Positions 8,523-18,088 are shown, numbered from the stretch's first letter. The stretch is 64,000 nt of DNA from Flavobacteriales bacterium (GCA_027066365.1 JAMONV010000018.1:62001-126000), one strand, 5' to 3'. The notes: generated from the letters alone by a model not told the origin. Numbers and translations are program-made.

Positions 8523-8554
8523 CAAATGTAACACAAAATAATTTCATATGCAAC
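8523..8554 (-). promoter_or_regulatory. Promoter upstream of the DUF4395-like gene
   Basis: On the minus strand: GTTG, 20-nt spacer, TACATTTG. The -7 box is a full match to TAnnTTTG; the -33 has three of four bases. Predicted leader is about 14 nt. Confidence 0.5.
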
Positions 8555-8634
8555 AATTCATTTATAAATGATGCCGACACCTGATTTTTCAATCAATACC
8601 GTAGGGTGTGGCTATTGTGAAATGACGGAAGTGA

Positions 8635-9279
8635 TTATAACCATTTTTTTAACGCCTGTTCTTTTCCGGCTAACACTATCACGTCGCCTTCAAGAAAACG
8701 GGTGTGAGGATCCGATAAGAAGCGTGCTTGATTGTTGCGTTTAAGTAGAATAATGTTGATGCCGTATTTTTTTCTTAAGTCCATTTCTACGGGTGTTTTT
8801 CCCACGAAATTTTTCGGCACTTGGATTTCCATTACCACCAAGTCGTCACCGATGCTGAATTTATCCAAAACATTGGGGTAGGTGATTTGTTCGGCCAAGC
8901 GTCGGGCACTGGCTATTTCGGGTAGAATCACTTCGTCGGCACCGATTTTGAGCAGCACTTCCTTTTGAATTTGTGTATTGGCTTTTCCGGTAATATTTTT
9001 GGCACCCAAGTTTTTCAGATGTGTAATTCCCAAGACGATAGCTTCCAAGGCGCTACTCATTCCGAATACGATACGGTCGAATCGGTGGATTTCGAGTTTT
9101 TTAATGACGTCGAGGTCGGTGATGTCGGCTTGTACGGCAACGGTTACGTCGTCTTTAATGGAGTTGACAATTTTTTCATCCAAATCGATGGCCAGCACAT
9201 GGTGACCCATCCGGGTTAATTGCACGGCTAATTCAAAACCGAATGTGCCCAATCCGATGACACAAACATCTTTTTTCAT
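8635..9279 (-). CDS. ktrA: Potassium uptake regulatory subunit KtrA/TrkA
   Basis: A 214-aa cytoplasmic RCK protein that gates the membrane subunit encoded 9 bases upstream. RCK_N Rossmann domain at residues 1-130 with the nucleotide loop 'IGLGTFGFELA' and acidic strand end 'LAIDLD'. A TrkA_C domain at about 135-214 starts 'SIGDDLVVMEIQVP'. A single RCK unit, as in KtrA, rather than the double unit of enterobacterial TrkA. It would bind ATP/ADP or NAD(H) and open the KtrB channel. It is the last gene of its group. Confidence 0.92.
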   Translation of the reverse strand: MKKDVCVIGLGTFGFELAVQLTRMGHHVLAIDLDEKIVNSIKDDVTVAVQADITDLDVIKKLEIHRFDRIVFGMSSALEAIVLGITHLKNLGAKNITGKANTQIQKEVLLKIGADEVILPEIASARRLAEQITYPNVLDKFSIGDDLVVMEIQVPKNFVGKTPVEMDLRKKYGINIILLKRNNQARFLSDPHTRFLEGDVIVLAGKEQALKKWL

Positions 9280-9288
9280 GTTGGCAAT

Positions 9289-10578
9289 TTAATATAATTC
9301 CGCTTTCGGATATTTGATATTTAGCTTTTTTCCCGAAATCATGGTGGCTAAAGCAAATGATGCCGGGCCTACACGTCCGATAAACATCAGGGCGATGATT
9401 GTCCATTTTCCGGTATGATTAAGATGAGTTGTTACGTCAAGGCTTAATCCTACGGTTCCCATGGCCGAGATGGCTTCGAACAGGGAGCGTTCAAAGCTCA
9501 ATTCATGACTTTGAAGCAGAATCAGGACGCCTATGGTGATTATCAGGAAATAAAGTATGGCTGTAGCGAAGGCTTTCATGATGGTTTTGCGCGTTAGTGT
9601 GCGATGGAAGACGACCACTTCTTCCTTGCCTTTCAAAACGGAAAATATGGAACTTAAAATGACAAAAAAAACGGTTGTTTTAATGCCGCCGCCGGTGGAT
9701 CCGGGCGAAGCTCCGATGAACATTAACAACATCAAGGTAAATACCGAACCATAGCTAAGGTTTTGTAAATCTACCGTATTGAAACCAGCCGTTCGTGCCG
9801 TGACCGATTGAAAAAACATGTCCGAAACCGAAAGGTGTGACCAGTCGAAAAGCGCCAGGAATAACACTCCCGCGATTAATAATCCCGCTGTTGTAATCAA
9901 AACGATTTTGGAATGAAAACTCAATTTGGCTTGGCGGGGAAAATGGCGTATTTCAAATAGAACCAAATAGCCCAGTCCGCCTGAGATAATCAGGAGAGCT
10001 ACCACGATTTTGATCCAGGTATTCATGCCGGTTAGACTTTCGTCGAAGGTTGAGAATCCGGCGTTGCAAAAGGCCGAAACGGAATGAAAAACGGAAAGAT
10101 ATGCCGATTGACCGATTGAAAAACCTTCTTGTATAAATCCGGGCCATAGTAGAAGTGCGCCGATCAGTTCTATGGCAAATGTGATTTTGATAATTTCTTT
10201 TAATAAAAACGTAGTGCCTGCCAGGGAAAATCCTTCTTGCAGTTGTGAAAATTCGAGTTTATGCTTTAGTCCGATTTTTCCGCGTATTAATAATAGAAAC
10301 GAAGTGGTCAGGGTCATAATACCGATGGCGCCCAGTTGAATAAGTAAAAGTATGGTCCATTGACCGGCTTGATTGAAACCGGATGTGGGTACTACGGTCA
10401 GGCCGGTTACGCATACGGCCGAGGAAGAGGTGAACAACGCGTCCAGCCAGTTTAATCCTTCGCGATGGATAACCCAAGGCATTTTGAGTAAAATCATACC
10501 CGAAATAATCAGCAATGCAAATGAAATAATCAACGACTGCCAAGGGTTGACGGGTTTTGTGATGCGAAATTTTTGCAT
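9289..10578 (-). CDS. ktrB: Potassium transporter KtrB/TrkH
   Basis: A 429-aa inner-membrane potassium channel-like transporter of the superfamily of K transporters. Four M1-P-M2 units are visible through their filter regions: 'SSSAVCVTGLTVV', 'SVSAFCNAGFSTF', 'SVTARTAGFNTVD' and 'SAMGTVGLSLDVT'. The short N-terminus and length fit KtrB rather than long TrkH. It pairs with the adjacent KtrA to import K+ with Na+ or protons. It has its own -7 box directly at the ATG, although upstream genes on the same strand are the ATP-synthase operon head (AtpZ), an unusual arrangement. Confidence 0.92.
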   Translation of the reverse strand: MQKFRITKPVNPWQSLIISFALLIISGMILLKMPWVIHREGLNWLDALFTSSSAVCVTGLTVVPTSGFNQAGQWTILLLIQLGAIGIMTLTTSFLLLIRGKIGLKHKLEFSQLQEGFSLAGTTFLLKEIIKITFAIELIGALLLWPGFIQEGFSIGQSAYLSVFHSVSAFCNAGFSTFDESLTGMNTWIKIVVALLIISGGLGYLVLFEIRHFPRQAKLSFHSKIVLITTAGLLIAGVLFLALFDWSHLSVSDMFFQSVTARTAGFNTVDLQNLSYGSVFTLMLLMFIGASPGSTGGGIKTTVFFVILSSIFSVLKGKEEVVVFHRTLTRKTIMKAFATAILYFLIITIGVLILLQSHELSFERSLFEAISAMGTVGLSLDVTTHLNHTGKWTIIALMFIGRVGPASFALATMISGKKLNIKYPKAELY

Positions 10579-10582
10579 ATAA

Positions 10583-10590
10583 CAAATTTA
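10583..10590 (-). promoter_or_regulatory. -7 box abutting ktrB
   Basis: TAAATTTG on the minus strand ends 4 bases before the ktrB ATG at 10578, so the mRNA is predicted to be leaderless. No clear TTTG at -33. Confidence 0.5.
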
Positions 10591-10633
10591 GCAAAAGCGA
10601 GCGAACGATAATATGATAATATGCCGCTTGATA

Positions 10634-11002
10634 TCATTTATGTTTCAATGCAATCCATACTTCATAAACCATTGATAAGGTGTATAGTATCATGAAATCG
10701 GCTACGAGCGTCACGGGATGATATAAATGGAAATTTTTTTTTAAGAACAAAAATAAAGCGCCGCCTGAAATCAGTTTTACGGCCGACCAGTATAGGAAGA
10801 TAATCGATGCTTTCCCGGGATGCTTGCGGTTGGACATTAGATAATGTAATGTGCTGAGAATGAGCCAGATGCCGATTAATCCGGGTAAATAAAAAGTGTT
10901 GAATTTTTCATTATGAAGTATCTTGACGTAGAACAGAAAATGGATGCCGAAGATAGTTGCAAGAATGAGGATGCCTGCTAGGAGGATTTTTTGCGTTCCC
11001 AT
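10634..11002 (-). CDS. Small four-helix membrane protein next to AtpZ
   Basis: A 122-aa protein with four hydrophobic segments (about residues 6-26, 40-56, 65-86, 97-117) and no soluble domain. Bacteroidota commonly encode an unnamed membrane protein of this size between AtpZ/AtpI and atpB, and the position and topology match that slot. It may help assemble the F0 rotor ring, like AtpI (inference from position). Its start overlaps the AtpZ stop by 25 bases, so the two are translated together. No atpB follows. Confidence 0.7.
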   Translation of the reverse strand: MGTQKILLAGILILATIFGIHFLFYVKILHNEKFNTFYLPGLIGIWLILSTLHYLMSNRKHPGKASIIFLYWSAVKLISGGALFLFLKKNFHLYHPVTLVADFMILYTLSMVYEVWIALKHK

Positions 11003-11223
11003 GATTGGATTTGAATATAAAGTGAGTAGAATGACAAACCGACAAAAATCAAAGAGAATAGGGCGGTAAAATAAGGTTTGGAAGTTTGGAGATATTTGTC
11101 CAATTGCATTCCGGTGTAGGAACCTATTCCGATGACGGTTAGCATTTCGACGGTTAATCCGGAAAAAATAAGAATGTTTTGAGTGGTTCGGTTAACCGGC
11201 CTTTTGGGTTTCGACTTTGGCAT
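10978..11223 (-). CDS. AtpZ/AtpI-family protein
   Basis: An 81-aa protein with a basic N-terminus (PKSKPKRPVNR) and two TM helices ('ILIFSGLTVEMLTVIGIGSY' and 'YFTALFSLIFVGLSFYSLYI'), matching the AtpZ/AtpI group whose genes head F-ATP synthase operons. Members act in c-ring assembly or as Mg2+/Ca2+ channels with AtpI. An ATG at 11223 is chosen because upstream residues derive from the overlapping bactofilin gene (32-base overlap). The remaining atp genes are not in the window. Confidence 0.8.
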   Translation of the reverse strand: MPKSKPKRPVNRTTQNILIFSGLTVEMLTVIGIGSYTGMQLDKYLQTSKPYFTALFSLIFVGLSFYSLYIQIQSWERKKSS

Positions 11224-11602
11224 GAGCGGGTGTTGTGGCGGTTTGTCCCATGGTGCAGGTGGCATTGAGGATCGCGCCGCTTTCTACCGATAATTTTTTG
11301 GTGGTTACATTGCCATCAATTTGGGCGGTTTTACGCACGGTGAGTAAATCTTCTATGATCAGATCACCGGTAATTTTTCCTTGAATTTCCGCTTGAGCGG
11401 CCCGGATATTGCCTTTGAGTTCGCCGTTTTCGCCTACAACCAATTTCCCGGTGGTGGTGAAATTGCCTTCGAATTTACCGTCGATACGAAAATCCTCATT
11501 GGATTCAATGTCGCCTGTCAGGACGGTGGATGCGCCCAGGCGGTTGGGTTGTTTTGAACCGTTCCCTGTCGTCGTGCTTGATTTCTTTTTGTCGCTGAAC
11601 AT
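11192..11602 (-). CDS. Bactofilin (polymer-forming cytoskeletal protein)
   Basis: A 136-aa bactofilin. The core right-handed beta-helix runs from 'LGASTVLTGDIESNEDFRID' through repeats such as 'GKFEGNFTTTGKLVVGENGE', 'LKGNIRAAQAEIQGKITGDL' and 'ARKTAQIDGNV'-type turns ('RKTAQIDGNVTTKKL'). Short disordered tails flank it, and the Ser/Thr/Lys-rich head may touch the membrane. Bactofilins polymerise without nucleotide and organise envelope processes. The gene starts 98 bases inside the SprE gene in another frame and ends inside AtpZ, so three consecutive genes overlap. The association with SprE suggests a link to gliding/T9SS positioning (inference). Confidence 0.9.
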   Translation of the reverse strand: MFSDKKKSSTTTGNGSKQPNRLGASTVLTGDIESNEDFRIDGKFEGNFTTTGKLVVGENGELKGNIRAAQAEIQGKITGDLIIEDLLTVRKTAQIDGNVTTKKLSVESGAILNATCTMGQTATTPAHAKVETQKAG

Positions 11603-14105
11603 TGGATTCGATTTTGATGGTTGCCGTTTCTTTACCTTTTGTAAGTTGCAAATTTATATAATTCTTGCGAGAAATGATGAAGTGTTCCGGTATGGTGCAT
11701 GATAATTGTTTGAATTTGTCTAAAACATATTCGGCGGACTGTGGGCTGAGAAAATCACCGGTCACCAGGAAATAGGTATTTTCGTTGAATTGGTCTTTAA
11801 AAATATGTTTGGTACCGGCGTGGAGGCTGTCGTAAACTTGACGCAAGCATTGGCGGGTTCGGGGAATTGACGATGTATCGTGCCGGAACTTAAATACGAT
11901 GTAAAAGGGATGTTTGGGAGGGATTTCTTTTCGTCCGTAGAGTGCTTGAAGGGTTTTGAGTTTTTTTAAGATTTTTCCGGCATATTCGGCGTAGTCGCTG
12001 TCGGGATAGTTTCGGATAAGCAGGTTGAGGGTTTCAACGTATGCATTGATGCCTTTTCGTTTGCCTTGGATGCGGGCTTTGAGGAGCAAAAATTTGGGTG
12101 CGTCGGGATGTTTAAAATGTTTTTGGTAGAATTTTTCCGCTTCGGTTTCGGCCAAGGCCCAATGGCCGTTGAGGAAGTCGTTGTAGGTTTTAAGGAAATC
12201 TTGCTTAAACGATTCGGAGGAGTCGGCTAATCCGGCTTCGGGATTTTTGAGAAAACGTGCATAGGGGCTATCGGGAAATTTTTGAAGGAGTAATTCTTTA
12301 TAGGTATTTTGTTTTTCGGTTTGGTGGGTTTTGGCGGCGATTTTTTGAAGCATATAAAGGGTTTGTGCTTCTTGATCGGAAGAAGGGTGATGGTTGAGCA
12401 CGAATTGTAAATGTTTTTCGGCCATGTCGTATTCTTTGAGCTTGTCGTCGGCATAATTGATGCCTAGATACAAATGTGCTTGGAGGGTTTGTTGTTTGAT
12501 GCTGTCGATTTGTAGGGGTGTTTTGGGGAGACGGTTTAGGTAAAAATCGGGGTTGTATTTATCGGGTATTTTGTTGTTTTTTTTCTCTTCTTGTTTTTCT
12601 TTATCCGGTTCGGTTTCGGATATTTCTTCCTCTTCTCCGGCTTCACCGTATTTGTTGCTAAGGAACCACAAGTCTTCCAATTTTCGGTTTCCCCATTTTT
12701 CGATGAAGGTTTTTTTTCCGTTTTCCACTTGGTTGGGGTTGTAGAAATAGAAAGTGCCTTGAGGTTTATTGTGGGGTTGGAAAGGGTTTTCGGCTTTATT
12801 TTTACCGGCTTCGCGGGCTTTGAGTCTTTCGATCATGGCCAACACTTTTTGGCGTTGGGTGGTTGTGTCAAGCCGGATAAAATGTAAGATGCTATCGTTG
12901 GTTTTGATGATGCTTTCCCATTTGACTATTTGGTCGATACTACGCCGTTTTTGTGAAACGAGCAAGTATTCAAGTGTGTTTTTGTCCATTACGTTGAGCA
13001 GGCTGTCGAGATAATGTCCGGCGGTTAAATAGTCGGAATTATTCCAGTGGATAGCGGCCATTTTTTCGTATGCTAATTTTTTGAGTGATTTATTGGGACT
13101 TCGGACGGCGGCTGTGTATTCGCTTAGGGCGGCTGAGTCTTTTTGTTCAAATTCATAGATTTCACCTATCCGGTAATGAATATCGGGATAATAGCGGTGG
13201 AAGTAATAATTTTTGAAGTAAGCATTTAATTTTTTAAGGAAGTCTTCATGTTTCGACGTATCGTTCAATTGCAAGTGGATACGATACCATTTGGTTCTCA
13301 GGTAATATTCTTCGGGTGTTCGTTTTTGCATGATTATTTCCGAGATGGCCAATGCGGAATCGGGTTTTCCGAGTTTTTCCCAGACTTGAGCGGCTTTGTA
13401 GGCCAGTTTGATTTTGATAGCACGTTTTTTGGCCAATCGTGCGGCACGGGAGATAAGGATGGCCACGGTATCGCGGAGCGTGTCGCTTCGTAGTGTTTCC
13501 GACATGAAAGCATAGGCAAGGGCGCGGGTGTTTTGATCGTATTTTTTATTGGTAGCAATCAGGTGAAGTTCCCGGCGTGCCGAATGGATATTTCCCATGC
13601 GCATAAGTGTTTTGGCGCGCCATAGGATCAGTTGTTCCCTTAAACCGGTATCGAAATAATTGTCCAGCGCATAATTAAAGGCTTCCATGGCGCCGAAATA
13701 GCGTTGGTCGTAGTAGCGTGCTTGTCCCAATAAAAGCATGGCTTCGTCCATTTTGGGGTTGTATTCCACGCCACGGATTTCCATGCTATGTTTTTGAACG
13801 GCTTTAGCGGCTTTTTCTTCGGCTTTTGAAAGAAAATTCGAGCGTGATTGTCCCGGTAATGTTACTTGATCGTCGAATTCGATGCCTTCCAAGGGTATTT
13901 CCTTATAAAAATCCGATTTCACTTTGTCTTCCAATTCTTTTTCGCCTTTTTTGAGGGCTTCTTTTCCGTTGAAAAGAATGTTGTAATTGGATGTTAGTGC
14001 GTGATATCCTTTATTTACGTAAGTGGCACGTTTGGTAGAGCAGGATAAGACTAATCCCAGCCATATAAAAAAAATCGGAAGGTGGATTTCCGGTTTGACC
14101 TTCAT
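11505..14105 (-). CDS. sprE: T9SS/gliding lipoprotein SprE (PorW-like)
   Basis: An 866-aa lipoprotein with signal and lipobox 'GLVLSCSTKRA', then a long TPR-rich body. The first domain, 'NKGYHALTSNYNILFNGKEAL', is characteristic of SprE/PorW. Repeated tetratricopeptide helices follow (for example 'AMLLLGQARYYDQRYFGAMEAFNYAL' spans two helices, residues about 115-140). A charged low-complexity linker with EEEEISETEPDKEKQEEKK lies at about residues 490-515, then another TPR block. The C-terminal part 'YFLVTGDFLSPQSAEYVLDK' resembles a SPOR-like ending. SprE is needed for type IX secretion and gliding in Flavobacterium johnsoniae. The final 33 codons overlap bactofilin in another frame. Confidence 0.88.
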   Translation of the reverse strand: MKVKPEIHLPIFFIWLGLVLSCSTKRATYVNKGYHALTSNYNILFNGKEALKKGEKELEDKVKSDFYKEIPLEGIEFDDQVTLPGQSRSNFLSKAEEKAAKAVQKHSMEIRGVEYNPKMDEAMLLLGQARYYDQRYFGAMEAFNYALDNYFDTGLREQLILWRAKTLMRMGNIHSARRELHLIATNKKYDQNTRALAYAFMSETLRSDTLRDTVAILISRAARLAKKRAIKIKLAYKAAQVWEKLGKPDSALAISEIIMQKRTPEEYYLRTKWYRIHLQLNDTSKHEDFLKKLNAYFKNYYFHRYYPDIHYRIGEIYEFEQKDSAALSEYTAAVRSPNKSLKKLAYEKMAAIHWNNSDYLTAGHYLDSLLNVMDKNTLEYLLVSQKRRSIDQIVKWESIIKTNDSILHFIRLDTTTQRQKVLAMIERLKAREAGKNKAENPFQPHNKPQGTFYFYNPNQVENGKKTFIEKWGNRKLEDLWFLSNKYGEAGEEEEISETEPDKEKQEEKKNNKIPDKYNPDFYLNRLPKTPLQIDSIKQQTLQAHLYLGINYADDKLKEYDMAEKHLQFVLNHHPSSDQEAQTLYMLQKIAAKTHQTEKQNTYKELLLQKFPDSPYARFLKNPEAGLADSSESFKQDFLKTYNDFLNGHWALAETEAEKFYQKHFKHPDAPKFLLLKARIQGKRKGINAYVETLNLLIRNYPDSDYAEYAGKILKKLKTLQALYGRKEIPPKHPFYIVFKFRHDTSSIPRTRQCLRQVYDSLHAGTKHIFKDQFNENTYFLVTGDFLSPQSAEYVLDKFKQLSCTIPEHFIISRKNYINLQLTKGKETATIKIESNVQRQKEIKHDDRERFKTTQPPGRIHRPDRRH

Positions 14106-14181
14106 GATTGGATTATCAAACTAATTTCAGGTAAAAATAAACGTTTTTTTTTAGAAATTAGTATATGCTTATTTTAGCCGT

Positions 14182-15111
14182 TCAAAATTTTTGGATAAGA
14201 TTGCGGATGGCTTTTGCGGGATGGTGATAGCGGAAGTTAAAACCGGCGTCCGTTATTTTTTTTGCCGAAACGGGGACGCCTTCCAGTAAAAGGCAGGCCA
14301 TTTCGCCGTATAATGTATTAAGTAGAATGGCCGGAATACGCGGCAGTAACGAAAATTTACCGGCAATGGTATTGAATATTTTCATAAATTCGGCGTTGCG
14401 CACCGGTTGGGGGGCTACTGCGTTGAAAGTTCCTTCGAGTTTTTGCTCTATCACAAAAAAAATCAGATTAATTAAATCGTCGATATGAATCCAATCGAAC
14501 CATTGTCGGCCGGTCCCTAGGGGTGCACCGGCAAATTTTCGGACGGCATGATACAATTTGGGAAACGAACCGCCTTCGGGCGAAAGCACCACGCCGAAGC
14601 GTAAAACGGAAACAACGGGCGTAATTTCATTCATGCTTCGGGAGGTTTTTTCCCAATCGACCGTGAGACGCGCCAAAAAATCGTTTCCCGGCGGATGATT
14701 TTCATAGCGCATAAGGTCGTCGGTGCGGCAGCCGTAATAGCCGATGGCGGAAGCGCCGATGAAATGTTGCGGTTTGATTTTCGCATCGATCAATTTTTTT
14801 TTGAGGAATTTCAAAGAATCGATACGGCTGCGATACATTAAACGGCGATAATTATCGGTCCAGCGATGTTCGGCGATATTGGCACCGGACAAGTGGATGA
14901 TAATTTCTACGTTTTCCAAAGCTTTGGGGTCGATTTTGTCTTTTTCCCAATCCCAGAAGAAGTATTTCAGGTGAGCATCGAAATGATAAGGCCCGGGTTG
15001 GCGCGTAAGCACATGAACACGGTAAGCTCGCTCATTCAAATAACGAACCAGTGAGCGCCCTATCAAGCCGGTTCCGCCGGTGATTAAAACCGTGGAAGCG
15101 TATGTTTTCAT
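14182..15111 (-). CDS. TIGR01777-family SDR epimerase (YfcH-like)
   Basis: A 309-aa short-chain dehydrogenase/reductase of the extended type. Nucleotide-binding glycine loop 'ITGGTGLIGRSLVRYL' lies at the N-terminus, and 'VEIIIHLSGANIAEHRW' is diagnostic of the TIGR01777 group (YfcH, SulA-like epimerases). An active-site region 'FIGASAIGYYG' follows, and a C-terminal DUF1731-like segment holds 'LYGEMACLLLEGVPVSAKK'. The true ATG is at 15111; the two earlier codons come from a TTG. The substrate is unknown; the fold suggests a nucleotide-sugar or related carbonyl substrate. Single gene with its own upstream region of about 220 bases. Confidence 0.88.
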   Translation of the reverse strand: MKTYASTVLITGGTGLIGRSLVRYLNERAYRVHVLTRQPGPYHFDAHLKYFFWDWEKDKIDPKALENVEIIIHLSGANIAEHRWTDNYRRLMYRSRIDSLKFLKKKLIDAKIKPQHFIGASAIGYYGCRTDDLMRYENHPPGNDFLARLTVDWEKTSRSMNEITPVVSVLRFGVVLSPEGGSFPKLYHAVRKFAGAPLGTGRQWFDWIHIDDLINLIFFVIEQKLEGTFNAVAPQPVRNAEFMKIFNTIAGKFSLLPRIPAILLNTLYGEMACLLLEGVPVSAKKITDAGFNFRYHHPAKAIRNLIQKF

Positions 15112-15334
15112 AATCAAGTGGCTATGGAAAAATTTTTCAAACTATAAAAATAATAAATTATCTTGCTGTTTCGCAAATAATAAGTCAATTTTTCGAATAT
15201 ATTTTTGAGTTTGATAATTTTATTACTGTGAAAAAATTGTAATGAATTTAATTTTCGGGTTGTTCCATTCCGATTCGGCATGAGTGATTTTAAAGAATTG
15301 ATATTCAACTATTTGAATCTTGGGTTGTTTGATG

Positions 15335-15406
15335 TAGCCCCGCCGGGAATCGAACCCGGATTTCAGGATTAGGAATCCTGCGTTCTATCCGTTGAACTAC
15401 GGGGCT
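15335..15406 (-). tRNA. tRNA-Arg (anticodon CCT)
   Basis: 72-nt cloverleaf: acceptor AGCCCCG/CGGGGCT, discriminator A, anticodon loop TTCCTAA with anticodon CCT reading AGG, T-loop TTCGATT. No encoded CCA and no promoter of its own. It starts 19 bases after the clpC stop, so it is probably made by read-through from clpC. Confidence 0.95.
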
Positions 15407-15425
15407 TGAAAGGAATTTCGTGGGT

Positions 15426-18032
15426 TTAGGATTTCGGGTTGGCCGTATTTTTCGTGTCTTCTTCGGATTGGTTTTCGTCGGATTTAATAATGGACACGAC
15501 GGGTTTTTCGTCGTCTTTGCGGTAATCCAGAAGCACTTTATCCCCTTCTTTGATATGGGCATCGAGAATTTCTTCGGCCAGCAGGTCTTCTACATATTTT
15601 TGGATGGCGCGTTTGAGTGGCCGTGCACCGTATTGTTTATCGTAACCTTTATCCGCAATAAAATCTTTGGACGCTTCGGTGATTTCGAGGTGATATCCTT
15701 GTTCTTCGATGCGTTTGTATAGTTTTTCCAATTCAATATCGATGATTCGTCTGATGTGTTCGCGGCTCAAAGGATTAAAGATGATGATATCGTCGATGCG
15801 GTTGAGGAATTCCGGGGCGAAGGTTTTTTTGAGTGCTTTTTCTATAATACCGCGTGCGTGTTGATCGGATTGTGACATGCGGGAAGTTGTGCTGAATCCG
15901 ACGCCGGAACCGAATTCTTGCAATTGTTTGGCGCCTATGTTTGAGGTTAGGATAATAACGGTATTACGGAAATCGATTTTTCGTCCGAGGCTGTCGGTGA
16001 TGTGTCCTTCGTCCAGGATTTGCAGAAGCATGTTAAAGATGTCGGGGTGTGCTTTTTCGATTTCGTCAAATAAGACGACGGAATAAGGTTTTCGGCGAAC
16101 TTTTTCGGTTAATTGTCCGCCTTCTTCATAACCGACATATCCTGGAGGCGATCCGATCAGACGCGTTATGGAGAATTTTTCCATGTATTCGCTCATATCG
16201 ATGCGAATGAGTGCGTCTTCGCTGTCGAACATTTCTTTGGCGAGCACTTTGGCCAATTGGGTTTTTCCAACGCCGGTTTGTCCCAAGAAAATGAAGGATC
16301 CGATGGGTTTGTTCGGGTCTTTCAATCGCAAACGGTTTCGTTGAATGGCCTTGACGACTTTTTCTACGGCTTCGTCTTGCCCGATGACTTTGTCTTTGAT
16401 TTTACCGGCCAAATGCCGTAGTTTTTGGCTTTCGGCTTCGGCTATGCGATTCACGGGGATTCCGGTCATCATAGAAACCACTTCGGCGATATGTTCTTCG
16501 GTGACGGTTTCGGGATGTTGTTGCATATCACGTTCCCATTGTTTATGGGCGTGTTTCAGTTGTGTTTCCACTTTTTGTTCTTCACGACGGAAGATAGCCG
16601 CTTCTTCATAATTTTGTTTGCTCACGGCGTTGATTTTGGCCTTGCGAATATCTTTAAGGTTTTGTTCCAATTGTTTGACATAATCGGGTACTTTGATGTT
16701 TTGCAGGTGTACGCGTGCGCCCGCTTCGTCCAAGGCGTCGATGGCTTTATCGGGCAAGAATCGATCGGTCATGTATCGGTTGGTTAATTTGACGGCTTGT
16801 TCGATGGCGTCGTCGGTATAGAGCACATTATGGTGAGCTTCGTATTTGTCTTTGATATTGTTGAGAATTTGTATGGTTTCGTCCACGGTTGTCGGTTCTA
16901 CCATCACCATTTGGAATCGACGAGCCAAAGCGCCGTCTTTTTCGATATATTGGCGGTATTCGTCCAAGGTTGTAGCGCCTATGGTTTGTAATTCGCCTCG
17001 CGCCAATGCAGGTTTAAACATATTGGAGGCGTCGAGCGAACCGGTAGCACCTCCGGCTCCTACGATCGTATGAATTTCGTCAATGAACAAAATTACGTCT
17101 TTATTGTTTATCAACTCGTTCATCAGGGCTTTCATGCGTTCTTCAAACTGACCGCGATACTTGGTTCCGGCTACCAAGCTTGCCAAGTCCAAAGCTACGA
17201 TGCGCTTGTCAAAAAGGACGCGCGAAACTTTTTTTTGGACGATGCGCAGTGCCAAGCCTTCCACGATAGCCGATTTACCGACGCCGGGTTCACCAATGAG
17301 GATAGGGTTGTTTTTTTTGCGACGGCTTAATATTTGCGATACACGTTCGATTTCTTTGTCCCGTCCGATGACGGGGTCCAATTTTCCTTCTTTGGCCAAT
17401 TTGGTCAAATCACGCCCGAAATTATCCAATACGGGAGTTTTGCTTCTTTTTCCCGATTGGGGTTGACGTCCGCCGCTTCTGAAGGGGTTTTCTTCGCGTC
17501 CGCCAAAAGGGTCGTCCGAGTTAAGAAATTCATCGATTTCTTCTTCTTCCCGGCTATTTTCCTCTTGTTTTTTTTCTTTGGCTTCTTGGTACTCTTCTTT
17601 GAGTTCGGAAGCAAAAATTTGATAACGGTTAAATAATCTTGTTACCGGATCCAATTCATTTTCCAGTATCCCAATCATCACATGGATAGGGTTGATTTCT
17701 TCATCTTCCATGTGGATAGCTATTTCTTTTGCTCTATCCAGGGCTTTTGTTGCTTGCCGGGTCATGGGGACGAGTGTGCTTCCGTAGTTGGGTAATTTGG
17801 GTAAATCGTTTTTATTGGTTTTTATCAGGTAATCCAATTTGCGCAAAAGCGGTTCGATATCCACCTCCATAACTTCTTCCAAAAAATATATCAAAACGTT
17901 ATCGCCCCATTTTTTATTTAGGGCCGAATACATTATATGTCCGGTTCCTATAAAATCTTCGCCGGATTTTTTGGCCAGTTGCTGACTTCTAATGATGATT
18001 TTTTTGAGTTCTTCCGATATTCTTGTTGACAT
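15426..18032 (-). CDS. clpC: ClpC/ClpA-type AAA+ unfoldase
   Basis: An 868-aa class I Clp ATPase that unfolds proteins for ClpP. N-terminal Clp_N repeats occupy about residues 1-150, then an acidic linker. AAA-1 has Walker A '[13 protein letters not shown]' and Walker B 'ILFIDEIHT'. A UVR-like middle segment '[14 protein letters not shown]' identifies the ClpC type. AAA-2 has Walker A '[13 protein letters not shown]' and Walker B '[13 protein letters not shown]'. A C-terminal ClpB_D2 small domain precedes an acidic Glu-rich tail. The ATG at 18032 ([10 protein letters not shown]) is preferred over an upstream start at 18086 lying within the promoter. A promoter is present just upstream, in the short gap after pta. 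Confidence 0.95.
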   Translation of the reverse strand: MSTRISEELKKIIIRSQQLAKKSGEDFIGTGHIMYSALNKKWGDNVLIYFLEEVMEVDIEPLLRKLDYLIKTNKNDLPKLPNYGSTLVPMTRQATKALDRAKEIAIHMEDEEINPIHVMIGILENELDPVTRLFNRYQIFASELKEEYQEAKEKKQEENSREEEEIDEFLNSDDPFGGREENPFRSGGRQPQSGKRSKTPVLDNFGRDLTKLAKEGKLDPVIGRDKEIERVSQILSRRKKNNPILIGEPGVGKSAIVEGLALRIVQKKVSRVLFDKRIVALDLASLVAGTKYRGQFEERMKALMNELINNKDVILFIDEIHTIVGAGGATGSLDASNMFKPALARGELQTIGATTLDEYRQYIEKDGALARRFQMVMVEPTTVDETIQILNNIKDKYEAHHNVLYTDDAIEQAVKLTNRYMTDRFLPDKAIDALDEAGARVHLQNIKVPDYVKQLEQNLKDIRKAKINAVSKQNYEEAAIFRREEQKVETQLKHAHKQWERDMQQHPETVTEEHIAEVVSMMTGIPVNRIAEAESQKLRHLAGKIKDKVIGQDEAVEKVVKAIQRNRLRLKDPNKPIGSFIFLGQTGVGKTQLAKVLAKEMFDSEDALIRIDMSEYMEKFSITRLIGSPPGYVGYEEGGQLTEKVRRKPYSVVLFDEIEKAHPDIFNMLLQILDEGHITDSLGRKIDFRNTVIILTSNIGAKQLQEFGSGVGFSTTSRMSQSDQHARGIIEKALKKTFAPEFLNRIDDIIIFNPLSREHIRRIIDIELEKLYKRIEEQGYHLEITEASKDFIADKGYDKQYGARPLKRAIQKYVEDLLAEEILDAHIKEGDKVLLDYRKDDEKPVVSIIKSDENQSEEDTKNTANPKS

Positions 18033-18056
18033 GGTTTTCGGATAATTTTTGTTATG

Positions 18057-18087
18057 TAAAGATAATTCAAAAATAATATATGTCAAG
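18057..18087 (-). promoter_or_regulatory. Promoter for clpC
   Basis: Minus strand: CTTG, 19-nt spacer, TATCTTTA. Both boxes are one base from consensus (TTTG; TAnnTTTG) and the spacing is ideal. It sits in the 56-base gap between pta and clpC, so clpC can be expressed apart from pta. Confidence 0.55.
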
Positions 18088-18088
18088 C

